Positions 23,221 through 34,986 of a DNA stretch of 64,000 nucleotides are shown piece after piece. Source of the stretch: Manihot esculenta (taxonomy: Eukaryota > Streptophyta > Magnoliopsida > Malpighiales > Euphorbiaceae); assembly GCF_001659605.2 (NCBI RefSeq), contig NC_035167.2, forward strand, positions 2,542,001-2,606,000. The letters are read 5' to 3'. The position numbers were made by a program, and so were the translations under genes. Positions within the stretch are counted from its first letter, which is position 1. Every line of letters starts with the position of its first letter. The notes under the pieces are model-generated. The model did not search any database. It saw nothing but the letters and a program-made list of their open reading frames with translations, and was not told the origin of the DNA.

Positions 23221-26200
23221 ATGAAGAGGAAGCGTAGTCGATCTAAACCTAAAAAATCTGTTGCGAAAAAGCCCAATGTGGTGAATGCTGATGAGGAAGC
23301 TTTCCTGAACAGCGTTGGCAAAAATGTCGGTGAAAATTCTGTGCCTGATCGACTTAACAACCATGGGTTTAGTCTGCATCATTCTAAAAAGAATGCTAGT
23401 TTATCGTCGTCGTCTTCTTCATCTTCGTCCTCTTCTTCAGAAGAAAGTGAGGGGTTCCGCTTCGAGGGAGGAGGTGGTACTGGTTTTGATGAACCAGCGA
23501 TTGGTACTAGGGTGACGAGATCAGCTAACAAACGTGGTCGGCCTAATAAGGGGGAAGTTTTGAGGAATGGGTCAAGTGCTGCTGCTACGCCGTCTAAGGG
23601 ATTGGGTTCTTCGAGCAGGAAACAAGCACCTTCGAAGAACCTTGCTCATGATTCTCGGATTAACAAGAATGAATTGAAAGCTGCCTTAGCAGTATGTTGA
23701 GATTTTTATGTTATTGGGCTTGTGGTAGAAGTAGTTTATGTGAATTTAGATTATTGAACGTCCCTTTTTTTCCTGTAATTTGTTTTGAAGGTGATTAAGA
23801 AGGTGATGGAAATGGATGAGGCTGTTCCTTTTAATGCTTCTGTGGATCCTGTTTCTCAGGGAATACCTGTAAGTGTCAACTGTTATTTTCTACGATGTCT
23901 AAGTTGGATGAGTGTAAACTTTGTCAAACACGTCATTTTATGGTAGTTCTTATGTCTAAGAATATGTGAGGCCGTTGGTATACCTGCATTGAACGTGACA
24001 GGACCAGGGTATTAGAATAGAGTATGTCTTCAACGTTTATTCTGGCAAGATATGTGCCCGAGGTATTGCACATGAAAAAAACAAAAAAACTACTCGTTCC
24101 TCATACATTCTTATCTCATTTGCATTAGTTCTTTTAATAGTAGCTCGGCTAGTTAGTGTGGATTGTGATAGATGCATGATGCCGCACCCATCCTTTCAGG
24201 TTTGAGACTGGAAGAATGAGAAAGCCACTAAATCTTATTTGTGAAGGAGAAATGAAGAGAAATGGAGAGGAAAGAAACATTATTTTGTTTGGATATACTA
24301 TTAGAATAAGGTTGAAATAAAATTTCTATCTTGAGTAAATGACTATTATGTCCTCACAAACTAAGACAGAAGCTTTCGAACATGAGGGCATGCAAGTAAC
24401 TAAGTATTTTAATACAATTAATCCTCATTTCTCTCCATTTCCCACCGGTTTGTAGAGAAATGATTTTGGCTAAATGCAAGGAATTGAGAAATGTAATTTC
24501 TCATATTTTTATCCCCATTTCTCATCTCTATTTGATATCCAAACAATAGAATTTAGGGAAATTAAAGTTCTTTTCTTTTCTCTTCTCCCCATTTCCCTCA
24601 ATCCAAACAAAGCAGTAGGCTCCACTTTGGATTGTGGTTGGGAGGCTAAAAAGCTACCTTTTGAGAAAAAAAAAGGGGATTTAGTTCCTTTGAAGTTCGT
24701 ATAACTAAAATGCATCAAATTTAACATTACATCAATTTTTAAGACTTGCTAACCAATGTATTTTAAGAGAGTTTTTCAACAACTTTAATAGTAAATAGTG
24801 GTTTTACTGTTACCTTAGATTTGGAGATCAAACTAACTTGATATCTAAATGGCTAACTGGAGACATGTTTAACACTCATGCAAAGAGTTTTAGAGATAGC
24901 CAAGGAGGAAGACTTACCAACAGTTTCTTATTTACTGTTCACTCTGACAAGTTCGGGGAGAGACTCTTTAGAAAATTGCTTTTCAATGACTTACGGGAGC
25001 AATGTGTCTGTATGTTTATTCCACAATGTAACAGGTTCCCTTTACACCTTATCTTCTCTGTTCCTTCATCAGCATATTAAATAACATGTACAGTAAGAAG
25101 AGCTTTAGATGAATCATAATGTTATATCTTTCCTTTATGGTGTCCAGTTTCATAAAATTGGAGTTGTTGTTGTTCAGTATATTGTACATGCTTTTTCTGT
25201 CGTACATTTTGGATTGGAGATGTGACAATTTTTTTTGCTGCAACCAATGTATGACATGGACTGATCTCTCTCTCTCTCTCTCTCTCTCTCTCATGTTGGG
25301 GACCTGGGGGTGGTGGTAGCAGGATTATTTAAATGTGATAGATCTGCCAATGGATTTTGGAACAATATGTAGCAATCTTGAAAGTGGGGTTAAGTACCTG
25401 AATTCTGAAGATGTGCACAAGGATGTGGAGAAAATTTGGAAGAATTGTCTCAAGTATAACAAAAAGAGCGACTACATTGTGTACCTTATGAAAAGGGTGA
25501 AGAAAAAGTTTATGAAATATTGGATCGCTGCCAGACTATGTAGTGAGTTACTGAAGAAGCCTGATGGTATGGATTTCATGATTATGCTTTTCTTTTGCTT
25601 CACTTGGCTTGGCCGGTACAGTTGTTAGAGCATTCGCTAATAAAATACCAATTTTATAGGACTAGTCACTAGATTTCATTTAAATCCTTAAGCATACTTT
25701 CATTTAAATCCTTAAACATACTCACTAATGAAAATGGGGAAGGAAAGACGTCCCATCATTGTATGATCATGTTTTTTGATTATTTGGTAGAAATAACTAG
25801 TTAGGTATAGAAGATTATTTGCAGGGCCTGACTTCCTTCTTCAGTACTTCACATTTTTCTAGAAAAAAAATATATATTTATTGCCTCATTGTGATGTTTT
25901 AATTATTAAAGCTGCTAAGATTGTCTGATATATTGTGCAGCCTGTTAAATCATGATTATAGTGTCATGAGGCTCAGCTAGATTTCTTAGCCGAAATTTTG
26001 TGTACCACAAGCAGAATTTTGGGTTTTCTTCAATTTCTTACTCCGAATAATTCTATTTTGATGTCTAACCACTGTTTCTAATGTGAGCATCGTTATTAGT
26101 AATGCTTCTTGAATATATGGCAATCCCTTTTAGTTGCTCTGGTTTGCTATGGATAAGTTACTGAATGGAGAAAGGGAAGGGTGAACTTGAAGATCTTAAA

Positions 26201-29200
26201 GCTAAATTTTTTTTGTGTAACTGATAGCTTGATGTCGAGATAAGGTATAGAGTATAGAGTCCATCTTTAAAGATGCTACTACATGTTGAAGTGCCTATAC
26301 AATGACTCTGTAACAGCTTGGAAAACTAAAAGAACTAAAAAGTTCACCTCCTTATGACTTGATTGAGAAATAAAAGAGTTTTAAGTTTTAACACCTCAGG
26401 TTCATTCATCTTAATAGTACATATTATTTTCAAGTAATACTGAGAGAAGAATAATGAAATATACTGTCTTTATCCATTTTTCTATATATAAAGTCATGGA
26501 TTTTAGAAGTTAAGTTTTAAGTATCAAGTTAGTTTGTCTTTCCATTTAATTTCTTGTCTTAGGATCCATATGATTTTCTTCATGGGTTTTATTTAAATAA
26601 AGTTTTTTCTATTATTTAATTAACTAATTTTTTTTTTTTGGCATTTGAAATACATAAAAGAAATTTCACCTAATGAAAGAGATGGTGAGGATACTTCAAG
26701 CTATGAAGGTTCCATGTTTGTAGGCTGGGTTTAATCTAATTGAATAGAAGAGAAAAATTATACTAAAAGAAAGAAGCAATTTTGAAAGTTTACTGCAATC
26801 GAGGATGCCTAGTGGTGGTTGGTGAAGTAGTAAGGGTGTGCACTGAATCTGGTCTCAAACTAAAACAAAAATCATATCCGATCGATTAGGACTATGCCAA
26901 ACCGAACTTATTTTATTTTCTTTTGGTTATAAATTTTTTCTTTTTTATCACAAACCATACACGATGACACCTAATTGAGAACTAATTATACATATGCATT
27001 TCTATGACTTCTTAGATATGTATTATATACTTTCAATATACATATATATGTATACAACCTAATATTATTTTCCATTTCACAAGTCTTGATTATAAATGTA
27101 CTACTATATTATGTAGTGTGCTTAATTCTAGATTATTTATGTACATTATTAATGAAGATTATATAATTGGGAATGCTAAAAGGTGTAATATACTTTGTGT
27201 GGTTAAAACTTAGTTTATAACTAAAGTATGTCCTTTGATGGGAACAATTCACAAAATTTGAAATCTGAACTAGAACATTGAAGAATCAAATCGGAATAGT
27301 CAATATTCAAAATTTCAATTTGGTTTCTATTTCGGTTCCTAGGTAGACTCCAAACTGGAACTAGAACCATGTGCATACCAAATAAGTGATTGTGCCATAT
27401 ACACTATTTTTTTTGTAATTGATGACCGAGTCTAAGGATGATGATTCAAGAAGAAGTAGAAGGTGACTCATTTGCCAACAAAATTTTTTACATTTGAAAT
27501 ACATGAGAAAAGAAGGAGAAGAAGGAGGAGCTGAAGGATGGGTGGGCCGGGGGGCGGGGGGAAGAACACGAAAAAAAGAAATAGCATTTGTTGAAACAGG
27601 AGGGTTAAGCTTTTGCCAACAAAGAATTTTCTAGTTCTAAAGTAGGAGGAAAAGAAAACCATTTGTTTGAGGAGGAAGAGGAGGAGAAATACCATTTGTT
27701 TAAATGCTTTGCTCACAAAGATTTTTCTGTTGAATCCCAAATCGGTTGTAGAAATGGGTAATGTGCCCCTTATATGAGTCATAGGCACTCCCCAAAAGGG
27801 AGAGTTAGGCCTGGCCCAAATTTAACATGGTATCAGAGCCTCCCCATCCGATATTCGATATTGGACACCCTATAAATGTGTCACGCACCAGTAAAAATTC
27901 TGAGCGTGAGGGGTGTGAGCGTGAGGGGTGTGTTGAATCCCACATCGGTTGTGGAAAGGGGTAATGTGCCCCTTATATGAGCCATATATACTCCTCCCCT
28001 TGACCTAACTTTTGGGATGAATTGGGCCTGGCCCAAATTTAACATTTTTAAAATTGTACATGTAAAAATTGGTCAATGGTGTTTTCATGTCTCAAAGAAG
28101 CTACGACAGAGTTTCAAGAAAAATGATTTCCTTTTCTTTCTCTTTTTTTTTTCTTGAACTTCTACAAAGTTGCCGGAAAAGAAGAAACTTGCAAGAGAAC
28201 AATTACTTTGTCATCACTTTAGCGTGGCTATTCACTAATTAACTATGAGTGGTGAATTTGATGCTGTGCACATTATGCACTTTTTTTTTAATTTATTTCC
28301 AGTTAATATCTTCCTTTTTTGTCATGTTTTCTAAAAGCAAACAAATCTCTTTCTCTACATTAAGAAATAATAAAAAAAGAAAATACCGAACTCAATGATT
28401 TTCTTGTTTGTGTGAAGTGAAAATTTTTGGTTGTCATATAAAGACCCAATTATTCTCTTTCTCGTATGCTAAACTTGTTTGATCATTTATAGCTTGATAC
28501 GGCATCTGTACTTGTCTTAAAACTTGCTAAGGCAAGATGAAGCTTTCAAACCCATGTTATTTGTTTTGCTATTAAACCTGGAAGCTTTGCTCATTGTAAG
28601 GGAAATCAGAGGAGACGTGTTGAACCAAATCTTGCAGTTCAGGAGTTGGAGAGTAGTGGGCCATTGGTTTAGATGAATTATGAGTAGTATTTGGGTAGTT
28701 ATTGGTTTAATAATCTTGTAGTGGTTTCTAGACAGCTTGATTGAGATTATTTGAAGGGAAGAAGATTTTATATGGCATGAGGTTGTTATAGCAAGGGGCA
28801 TTCCCCTTTATCAAGGGGGAGTTGTTACCTGTCTGTCAAGGTTGGTCAGGAGTTCCTAGCGGTGGCTGGAAGCTTTGATGGTGATACATAGCAATCCTCT
28901 TCAACCACCTGTGGATTTTCCTTTTCTCTCTGCCCTTTCATGAAAAAAGTATTAATTAGTGAACGCTTACAACAGAAATTGTTGTACCATGATGAGATTT
29001 TGCTAATTTAATACTATCAATATAGATGTATGATAATTAACAGGAGTTCTTTGGATCTCTTAAGAAATTTGCAATGAAGAAAATTTTACGACGCTGTCTT
29101 AATATAAGTTTTACATTTGCAGTTAGATTAAAATTCTTGGCTTCAAAATTCAATTGCTTCTCTAATTTATTGCAGCTGTCTATCAGGTTTTGTGTTCTTT

Positions 29201-31975
29201 GCAATTACCCACCAATTCATGCATTATATAAAATAAAGAAGACCCCCCTGCCTTTTCACTGCACCTTTGATTCTTTCTAAAATCAAGCAATTCATATTTC
29301 TTGAGTGACCCCAGTTGGGGTGGGGGCTGGGGAGGTGATCATATTCTGGAGTCCTCAGATATAGTTTGGAGCCATTATAACCTAATTAAAAGGATTTGAA
29401 CTAATTTCTACAAGGTATTGTTTTCGTCGTTAACTGCACTGAAACTCGTTAGCTATTTCTTCTGCAGGACATTCTCACGTGCCACAACCGCCTGTTACAG
29501 TCCTTCCCATGGAGCAGGGAAAACAAACATCCAAGTGTTCAGATGCCCCTTTGATGAGTGGCCGAACCTGTTCCCAGCAACAACAGCACCGACCAAGCTC
29601 ACGTTATCTGCGGCAGTCACAGCAGAGCACTGGCCAGCCACAGCCATCTCACTCGCATATTGGTGCGGGTATTAATAATGCAGGTATGATTTATGCATAT
29701 TGTCATAATTCTGGAGAAACAGCCTTTATGCTTCAATTCCATAAGTACATATACACTTCATTCTTTTTCTATAATGATATTTATATTATGTGAACTCTCT
29801 TAAATGGTTCTGCCAACCTCTGATTATTTTGTACGTCATTTCCCTCCTGTGGGTTGCACCATGATGCACAATGGACTTGGGCCTGGGTGTTCAGTGGATC
29901 CCATGTTTACCAGCATGACCCAACCACAACCTCGACATGATCATCTGAGCCACCGCCAAGCAAGTGAATCAAATCAGCCTCAGGCAAGCATTATGCAGCC
30001 TAAACCACTCACTATTTTAGGCATTTCTAGTGCAGGTATGCTATCCTTGCAGTTTATAATATTGTAGATTAGAACATTTTCTGGATTTTTATCTGTGTGT
30101 ATCGTAATAATAATAACTAAAAGTGACAAAACTTGTATGTATAATTATATATTAGGCTACAGTTAATATATTTTTTTATTATTATTATATTAGTTTCTAT
30201 AACCCTCCAACCTTGTTGGTATTTTATGTGGGATGATCAGGTATGCCACATGTGGATGCTAGCAGGGGAGAAAGAATGCATATGCAGAGGCACACTGCAG
30301 TCCCTTTTTCTGAAATCCCATTGGCCTTGGGCCTCTCTGGGAGCCACAACCAACAACATAGGTCTCAGCAGTCCACACATGAGACACAGAGGAGGGTTCG
30401 AGGCCCTACTCAGTGCCGCTTCATGTTGGACATGCCTGATGGTGAACGAATATTTGTCCCCATCAACATGCAGGGACAGCCTGTTGGTCCTGAAGCATCA
30501 AAGCTGGCTTCCTTTTTGGGCATTGTTGCACGAAATGGTAAGATGGCACCACTTAATTTTCTGGACTGGTCAGCAATGCCAGATGCAATCAAAGAGGACA
30601 TGTGGCAGTTTGTGCAGGTATCAAGATAACAGCATTCTGTTATAAGTGGTAAAAGCATAGGCAAGGTCTGATGTTGAAAGAGATCCCCAAAAAAAAAGTT
30701 TGATTTTTTTTTTCCTTCTAAATATTTATTGTTTTATTTCTTTTTTGTAATGTAGAAAAAGTTTGAGATTGACCCCATGTGCAAAACTTGGGTGTTGAAG
30801 TCCCTTGCATCAAAATGGAGGAATTGGAAAGCAAAACTGAAGGCTGACCATTATAACCCTCATACAACTGATGAGGAACGATTGAAGGACTGTAACATAA
30901 GAGTCCTTCCTGATCAATGGGCAGCCCTTGTATATCATTGGAACTCTGAAGAGGTGCAGGTATGTGCTGGCTACATCTGTGAAAATTTGTGTGTTGTTGT
31001 CTATATTCTTATGGAAACTCCAAACATGATACTTATGTCATTTGTAGTTGCGCTGTGCTAAAAATAAAGCCAACCGTGCAAAGCAGAAGAGTGCCCATGC
31101 TGCAGGCTCAAAGAGCTTTGCAAGGATATGTGAGGAAGAGGTAACCTATACAAATATTTGCACATGGTATGTATTATGACAAGCAAATTTATTCTTGCTT
31201 ATGGGATGACAGCGTGCAAAGAGGCCTGACGGAAAGGCACTTACTAGGGGAGAGTTGTACATCATAACCCGCACACGAAAGGATGGACAACCTGTGGATA
31301 AAAAAGCAGAAGAAGTAATAGTATGTTTCAATTATTTGGACTGCAAACTCATTAATATTGTTTGACATGTTTTCATTCGTTTGGGTTTTAAAGTTTATAA
31401 ACTTAACACTTAGGTCTTTATTGCAGACAAAACTCCAGGAGCAAGCAACTCAAAAACAGCACACTTCACATAGAAGCAATGACCATGATGACACCCACTG
31501 CCAAGTCACGGGAGAAGAAAAACGTGGCCGTATGCACATGCTTGGGTTGGGTCCCAGTCCTGCTGATCTTTTGGGCCAAAAGCTCAGCCGTTCTAGTCAC
31601 ACGAAGATGGCTTTGGAGACCAAAGGATCACCTAATGAAAAGGTAAGCAAGATGTCAAACAAAATGGAGGCTATGGAGCAAAAGTTTGCATCCCTGGAAG
31701 CCCAGATAGGTAGGATGACTTCACATTTGCAGAATCTCGTTGACAAGATGGCGGGTGCCTCGGGTACAAAACAGGTACCATATATGTTTCAATTAGATTT
31801 TGAAGCATATAGCCTTGTGCTTTGCATGACATTACTTGTTCATTTCTGATAGGTTCCTACTAATGCTCCTGAGGGTTCACCGCAGGCACAAGCATACTCC
31901 TCATCATCAAGTCATGAAGTTCAATCTAATGAGGTGATGGCACTTCTCCATTTCAATTTTATTGTGGGGCTTTAG
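23221..31975 (+). CDS. Bromodomain protein joined in frame to a Transposase_24 domain
   Basis: Eleven exons, all GT-AG and phase-compatible: 23221-23691, 23791-23868, 25323-25566, 29468-29683, 29895-30035, 30241-30617, 30756-30959, 31048-31140, 31213-31320, 31427-31774, 31853-31975 (about 800 residues). Residues 1-157 are basic with an acidic Ser run and RVTRSANKRGRP, suiting nuclear localisation. About 158-255 is a bromodomain, an acetyl-lysine reader, with DYLNVIDLPMDFGTI and the conserved Asn in NCLKYNKKSDYI. About 265-435 is Gln/His/Pro-rich linker. About 438-650 matches plant Transposase_24 (Ptta/En/Spm): LDMPDGERIFVPINMQG, DMWQFVQKKFEID and NKANRAKQK; 670-755 is a probable coiled coil. 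The 3.9-kb intron between the domains leaves open two adjacent genes. An alternative last exon is 32458-32595. Confidence 0.68.
24285..24549. mobile_element. Small foldback element in intron 2
   Basis: Inverted ends TTGTTTGGATATACTATTAG and the reverse complement of GATATCCAAACAATAG enclose about 265 bases. Beyond these ends the flanks also pair loosely through AGAAATGGAGAG and CTCCCCATTTC. A MITE-like repeat; no second full copy confirmed in the window. Confidence 0.45.
25264..25292 (+). repeat. CT microsatellite near exon 3 acceptor
   Basis: About 14 TC units, roughly 30 bases before the acceptor of the exon encoding the bromodomain core. It may act as an extended polypyrimidine tract. Confidence 0.85.
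26828..27382. mobile_element. MITE-B in intron 3
   Basis: Starts AAGGGTGTGCAC and ends GTGCATACCA, an imperfect inverted pair. The inside repeats ACCGAACTTA and GGTTCCTAGG-type motifs. About 555 bp, noncoding, single copy in this window. Confidence 0.45.
27728..28044 (+). mobile_element. Complete TRIM retrotransposon in intron 3
   Basis: A miniature LTR element. The 5' LTR is 27728-27827 and the 3' LTR 27931-28044, both running TGTTGAATCCCA...AAATTTAACA. The primer-binding site TGGTATCAGAGCC (27828-27840) is complementary to the initiator tRNA-Met end. The internal region is about 100 bases and noncoding, and a purine-rich tract (GTGAGCGTGAGGGGTG) lies just before the 3' LTR. Flanks TTTTC and TTTTT may be an imperfect 5-bp target duplication. 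It needs an autonomous partner for movement. Confidence 0.85.
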
Positions 31976-33304
31976 TTCATTTAATGAAATGGAGAATAAG
32001 TTCAAAGATTTTCTCTCCAAGAGGGCATTAAGTTATTGTGAACTTTGAATTTGGAAGTAATTTAGACCCAGTGTTTTTGATGAATTAGCTTCCCCCACGC
32101 TATCTATTTTTAACCAGGATATCCGCTCATTGCTTTGGATGAAAGTGGTCTTGGGAAAAGAACTAAATAAATCCAACTGAAGTGAAGCTAGTTGTTCATT
32201 ATAGCTTAGTTTTCCCATAAACTACTACTGATTTTATGATGAACTTCTTTGGTTTGTGACTTGTGCATTTCTTGCTGATATAACCTATCAAATAGAAGGA
32301 CAGAAGGCAAGCATATGATGGAAATGGCATGTGAATACTCAGTAATGTAGTTTGATGGTGTATTTATTAATTATTATATAATTTATTCTACTCTGGCTTA
32401 ACCATCATTGCTGTTTTATCATGGTTTTAGTAATTTTGTTGTTTCTATTAATCCCAGGTGCCAGAGCCTAGAAGTAAACTTGAACTTTATGGTGTTCTAG
32501 AGTTAGTGAAATTAAAAGTGTCTATAAAGACCATGCATGAGACTCCTTTTGTAGCTTCTTCTTATTATTACTTTTGTTTTCTCCCCATTTTTTGAGTGGC
32601 CCTTTGTTTTTATTTTCTTTTGCGCTGCTTGGAGGGTGTTGGGGAAGGTGTTCTGAACTGGGCTAGGAATGACAACTTGCAAGGTGATGGTCTGTCTCCT
32701 TTGACCACCATACCTGTGACTTCCAGAACGTTCTTGCTTCAAACTGTCCTGTAAAAAATGCCTTCATCCCCTGAAATTTTCATCTGTTGACTAGGCCTTA
32801 GCCCTATAACTTTAGATGAAGTTAAGTGTAAGTTTAATGGCCATTGAGAAATCACAATTTTTCACACTTCTTATTTACACAAGTGGAGTTGATTTGTCCG
32901 TCTCCATGCAGCCTTCAAGCTCCAATCTGTTAGTATTTCCTTACTTAGGTGGTGATACGAAGGGTTGGAAGTTCATAAACTCCCTCGCTGGATTCTATGA
33001 TACAACATCTCGTTTCTGTAGATGCTAAACCATGTGGACATGTAAAGCCATTCACGCATATCAACATTTTCACCATTGGTAATATTAGTTAATTGCAAAA
33101 TAATAGGAAAATTTTAGTAGGCCAAAACCTTGATAATTTACCCTAGAGGTCCACTTTGGACAGAGTCTGGAAGCACATTTATGACTATTCTATGCATCCA
33201 CAATGAAGATAATTTTTAGTACTAGATTGGCTTTATTACAGTGTAGAAGCACATTTGTCATACAGAGTTCTCTTCTGGCCAAACATCTTTTGGATGGAAT
33301 GACC

Positions 33305-33407
33305 CTATCAACATCCTAAAATTTGAGACTTAGTGATTGGCTACTAGGATTCTTAAAAACATCCAAAAATTTGAGACTTAGTGATTGGCTACTAAGATTC
33401 TTAAAAT
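33305..33407 (+). repeat. Tandem duplication, 48-bp unit
   Basis: Two copies of AAATTTGAGACTTAGTGATT followed by GGCTACTA(G/A)GATTCTTAAAA, nearly identical, so the duplication is fairly recent. Confidence 0.85.
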
Positions 33408-34936
33408 TATTGTCAATTCATCAGTTATTTTGATGTAAGATTGGAGCAATTACAAAAACTTATGATCTAATGACACTCAAAACACATGATAGTACTTGCA
33501 CTGCCTCTTGCACATACACGCTGCTCCTGAGTTGGTAGATGAATATACTATATGCTGCTAGCAAATTTAGTCCCTTAGTCCTGCCTCTTGACCCAAAGCA
33601 GGGAAAGAGTGCCATAACCTCATCAGATTGAACTTCATGATTTGATGATGATAAGTGTGTTTGACTGCTGGTGCCTGCGCTGAATCCTTAACCTGACTAG
33701 TAACACCTTGAATGTAGCGGGTCTCCCTCAGGACCTTCCCATAAGAGGTGCAGTTGGAGTTGGCTGATTTGCTGCATCATACAGGAACTTTAATTTGGGA
33801 TATTTACTTGTTGGTGCACATATGCAACATTGGCCTCTAATGAGAGACTTCAATATCTGTGCGACTATTATTGGTTTTGGCATGTTGCTGTTCCTTTCTA
33901 TTAAGTACATAAATTCTAAATTTTCATCGTTTTCTTACTCTACCTGCAGATTGACTATAGGCTATAGAGAGGCTTGATGCTCGCAGGATTTGCCAACTTA
34001 CGTCTAGGATTATCTTTTCATCTCTTGAAATATTTGTTTTTGTGGGATGCATGAAATTATTGCTAGGCTTCGTGGATTGAACCCTACTGTTTTAGATTGG
34101 ACATGTAAACCTCACTGCTAGCCAAGCTTTCTGTCTTGTATTGTTCATAACTGGGACACTCCTTGTGTTTTGTTGATTGTAATCAGAGTTTCATATGTTC
34201 TTTTTGGAGTGACTGCTCATTTTTTCTTTGTGTTCTTTATGTTTCATACACGGATGAAAATGGACACCCTGATGAAAGGGATTTCGTAAGATTTCTATGC
34301 TTTCAATTTGATTATGATTATGATCGTTGATTTGATATTATTCATAAAAAATTAATGCTACCGTAATAATTATTGCAAGAGGTGAAAAATCTTTTTCTTT
34401 GTGTTCATTATTGGGGGCCATAACCGTGCTTTGGCGTTCATTGAAGCTTTTTAACAGCTGTTTCACTCAACTTTCTCAAGTACAAGATATACTTGCAATA
34501 CGATCTAATTACAAATTTGTATTATATGATTTTGTATTATATGATTACCAACCAACTAGTTTCTGTTTTTAGTTTCCATACTTGAATCGTATTCATAAAA
34601 AAAAAATGCATACTCACATAATTTGTTTTATCTTTTCCATGTTTTCATCATGCAGATTTTTTTTGGGGTAATAATTTGAATATTTTATAAAAATGATTTG
34701 TTTACAAAAATACAATATTATGAAAAGCATCATAGACGAATGAGTGAAGATCTGAAGCAGCAACCTATCTGCTGCAAAATGAGCACCTTCTAACAAAAAA
34801 TACAATTCTGTTGAACCAACCATCCTTAATCACCCTTTGCTAGGCAATGTGCTAAATTGTTAGCAGTCTTGGGAACATAAAACTAAATTAAATATTGCCC
34901 AAAGAAGTAACTAATAGCAGAGCATCTTCCTTTCAC

Positions 34937-34940
<4 letters not shown>

Positions 34941-34984
<44 letters not shown>
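34941..34984. repeat. AT dinucleotide microsatellite
   Basis: About 22 uninterrupted AT units. Confidence 0.9.

Positions 34985-34986
<2 letters not shown>

Noticed and set aside
27468..27788. 106-codon minus-strand frame next to the TRIM
   Set aside because: Leu/Phe-rich translation of a GAAG-rich intron stretch that runs into the TRIM LTR.
29418..29675. Second-frame reading over the linker exon
   Set aside because: The frame used in the bromodomain model matches both splice phases; the other does not.
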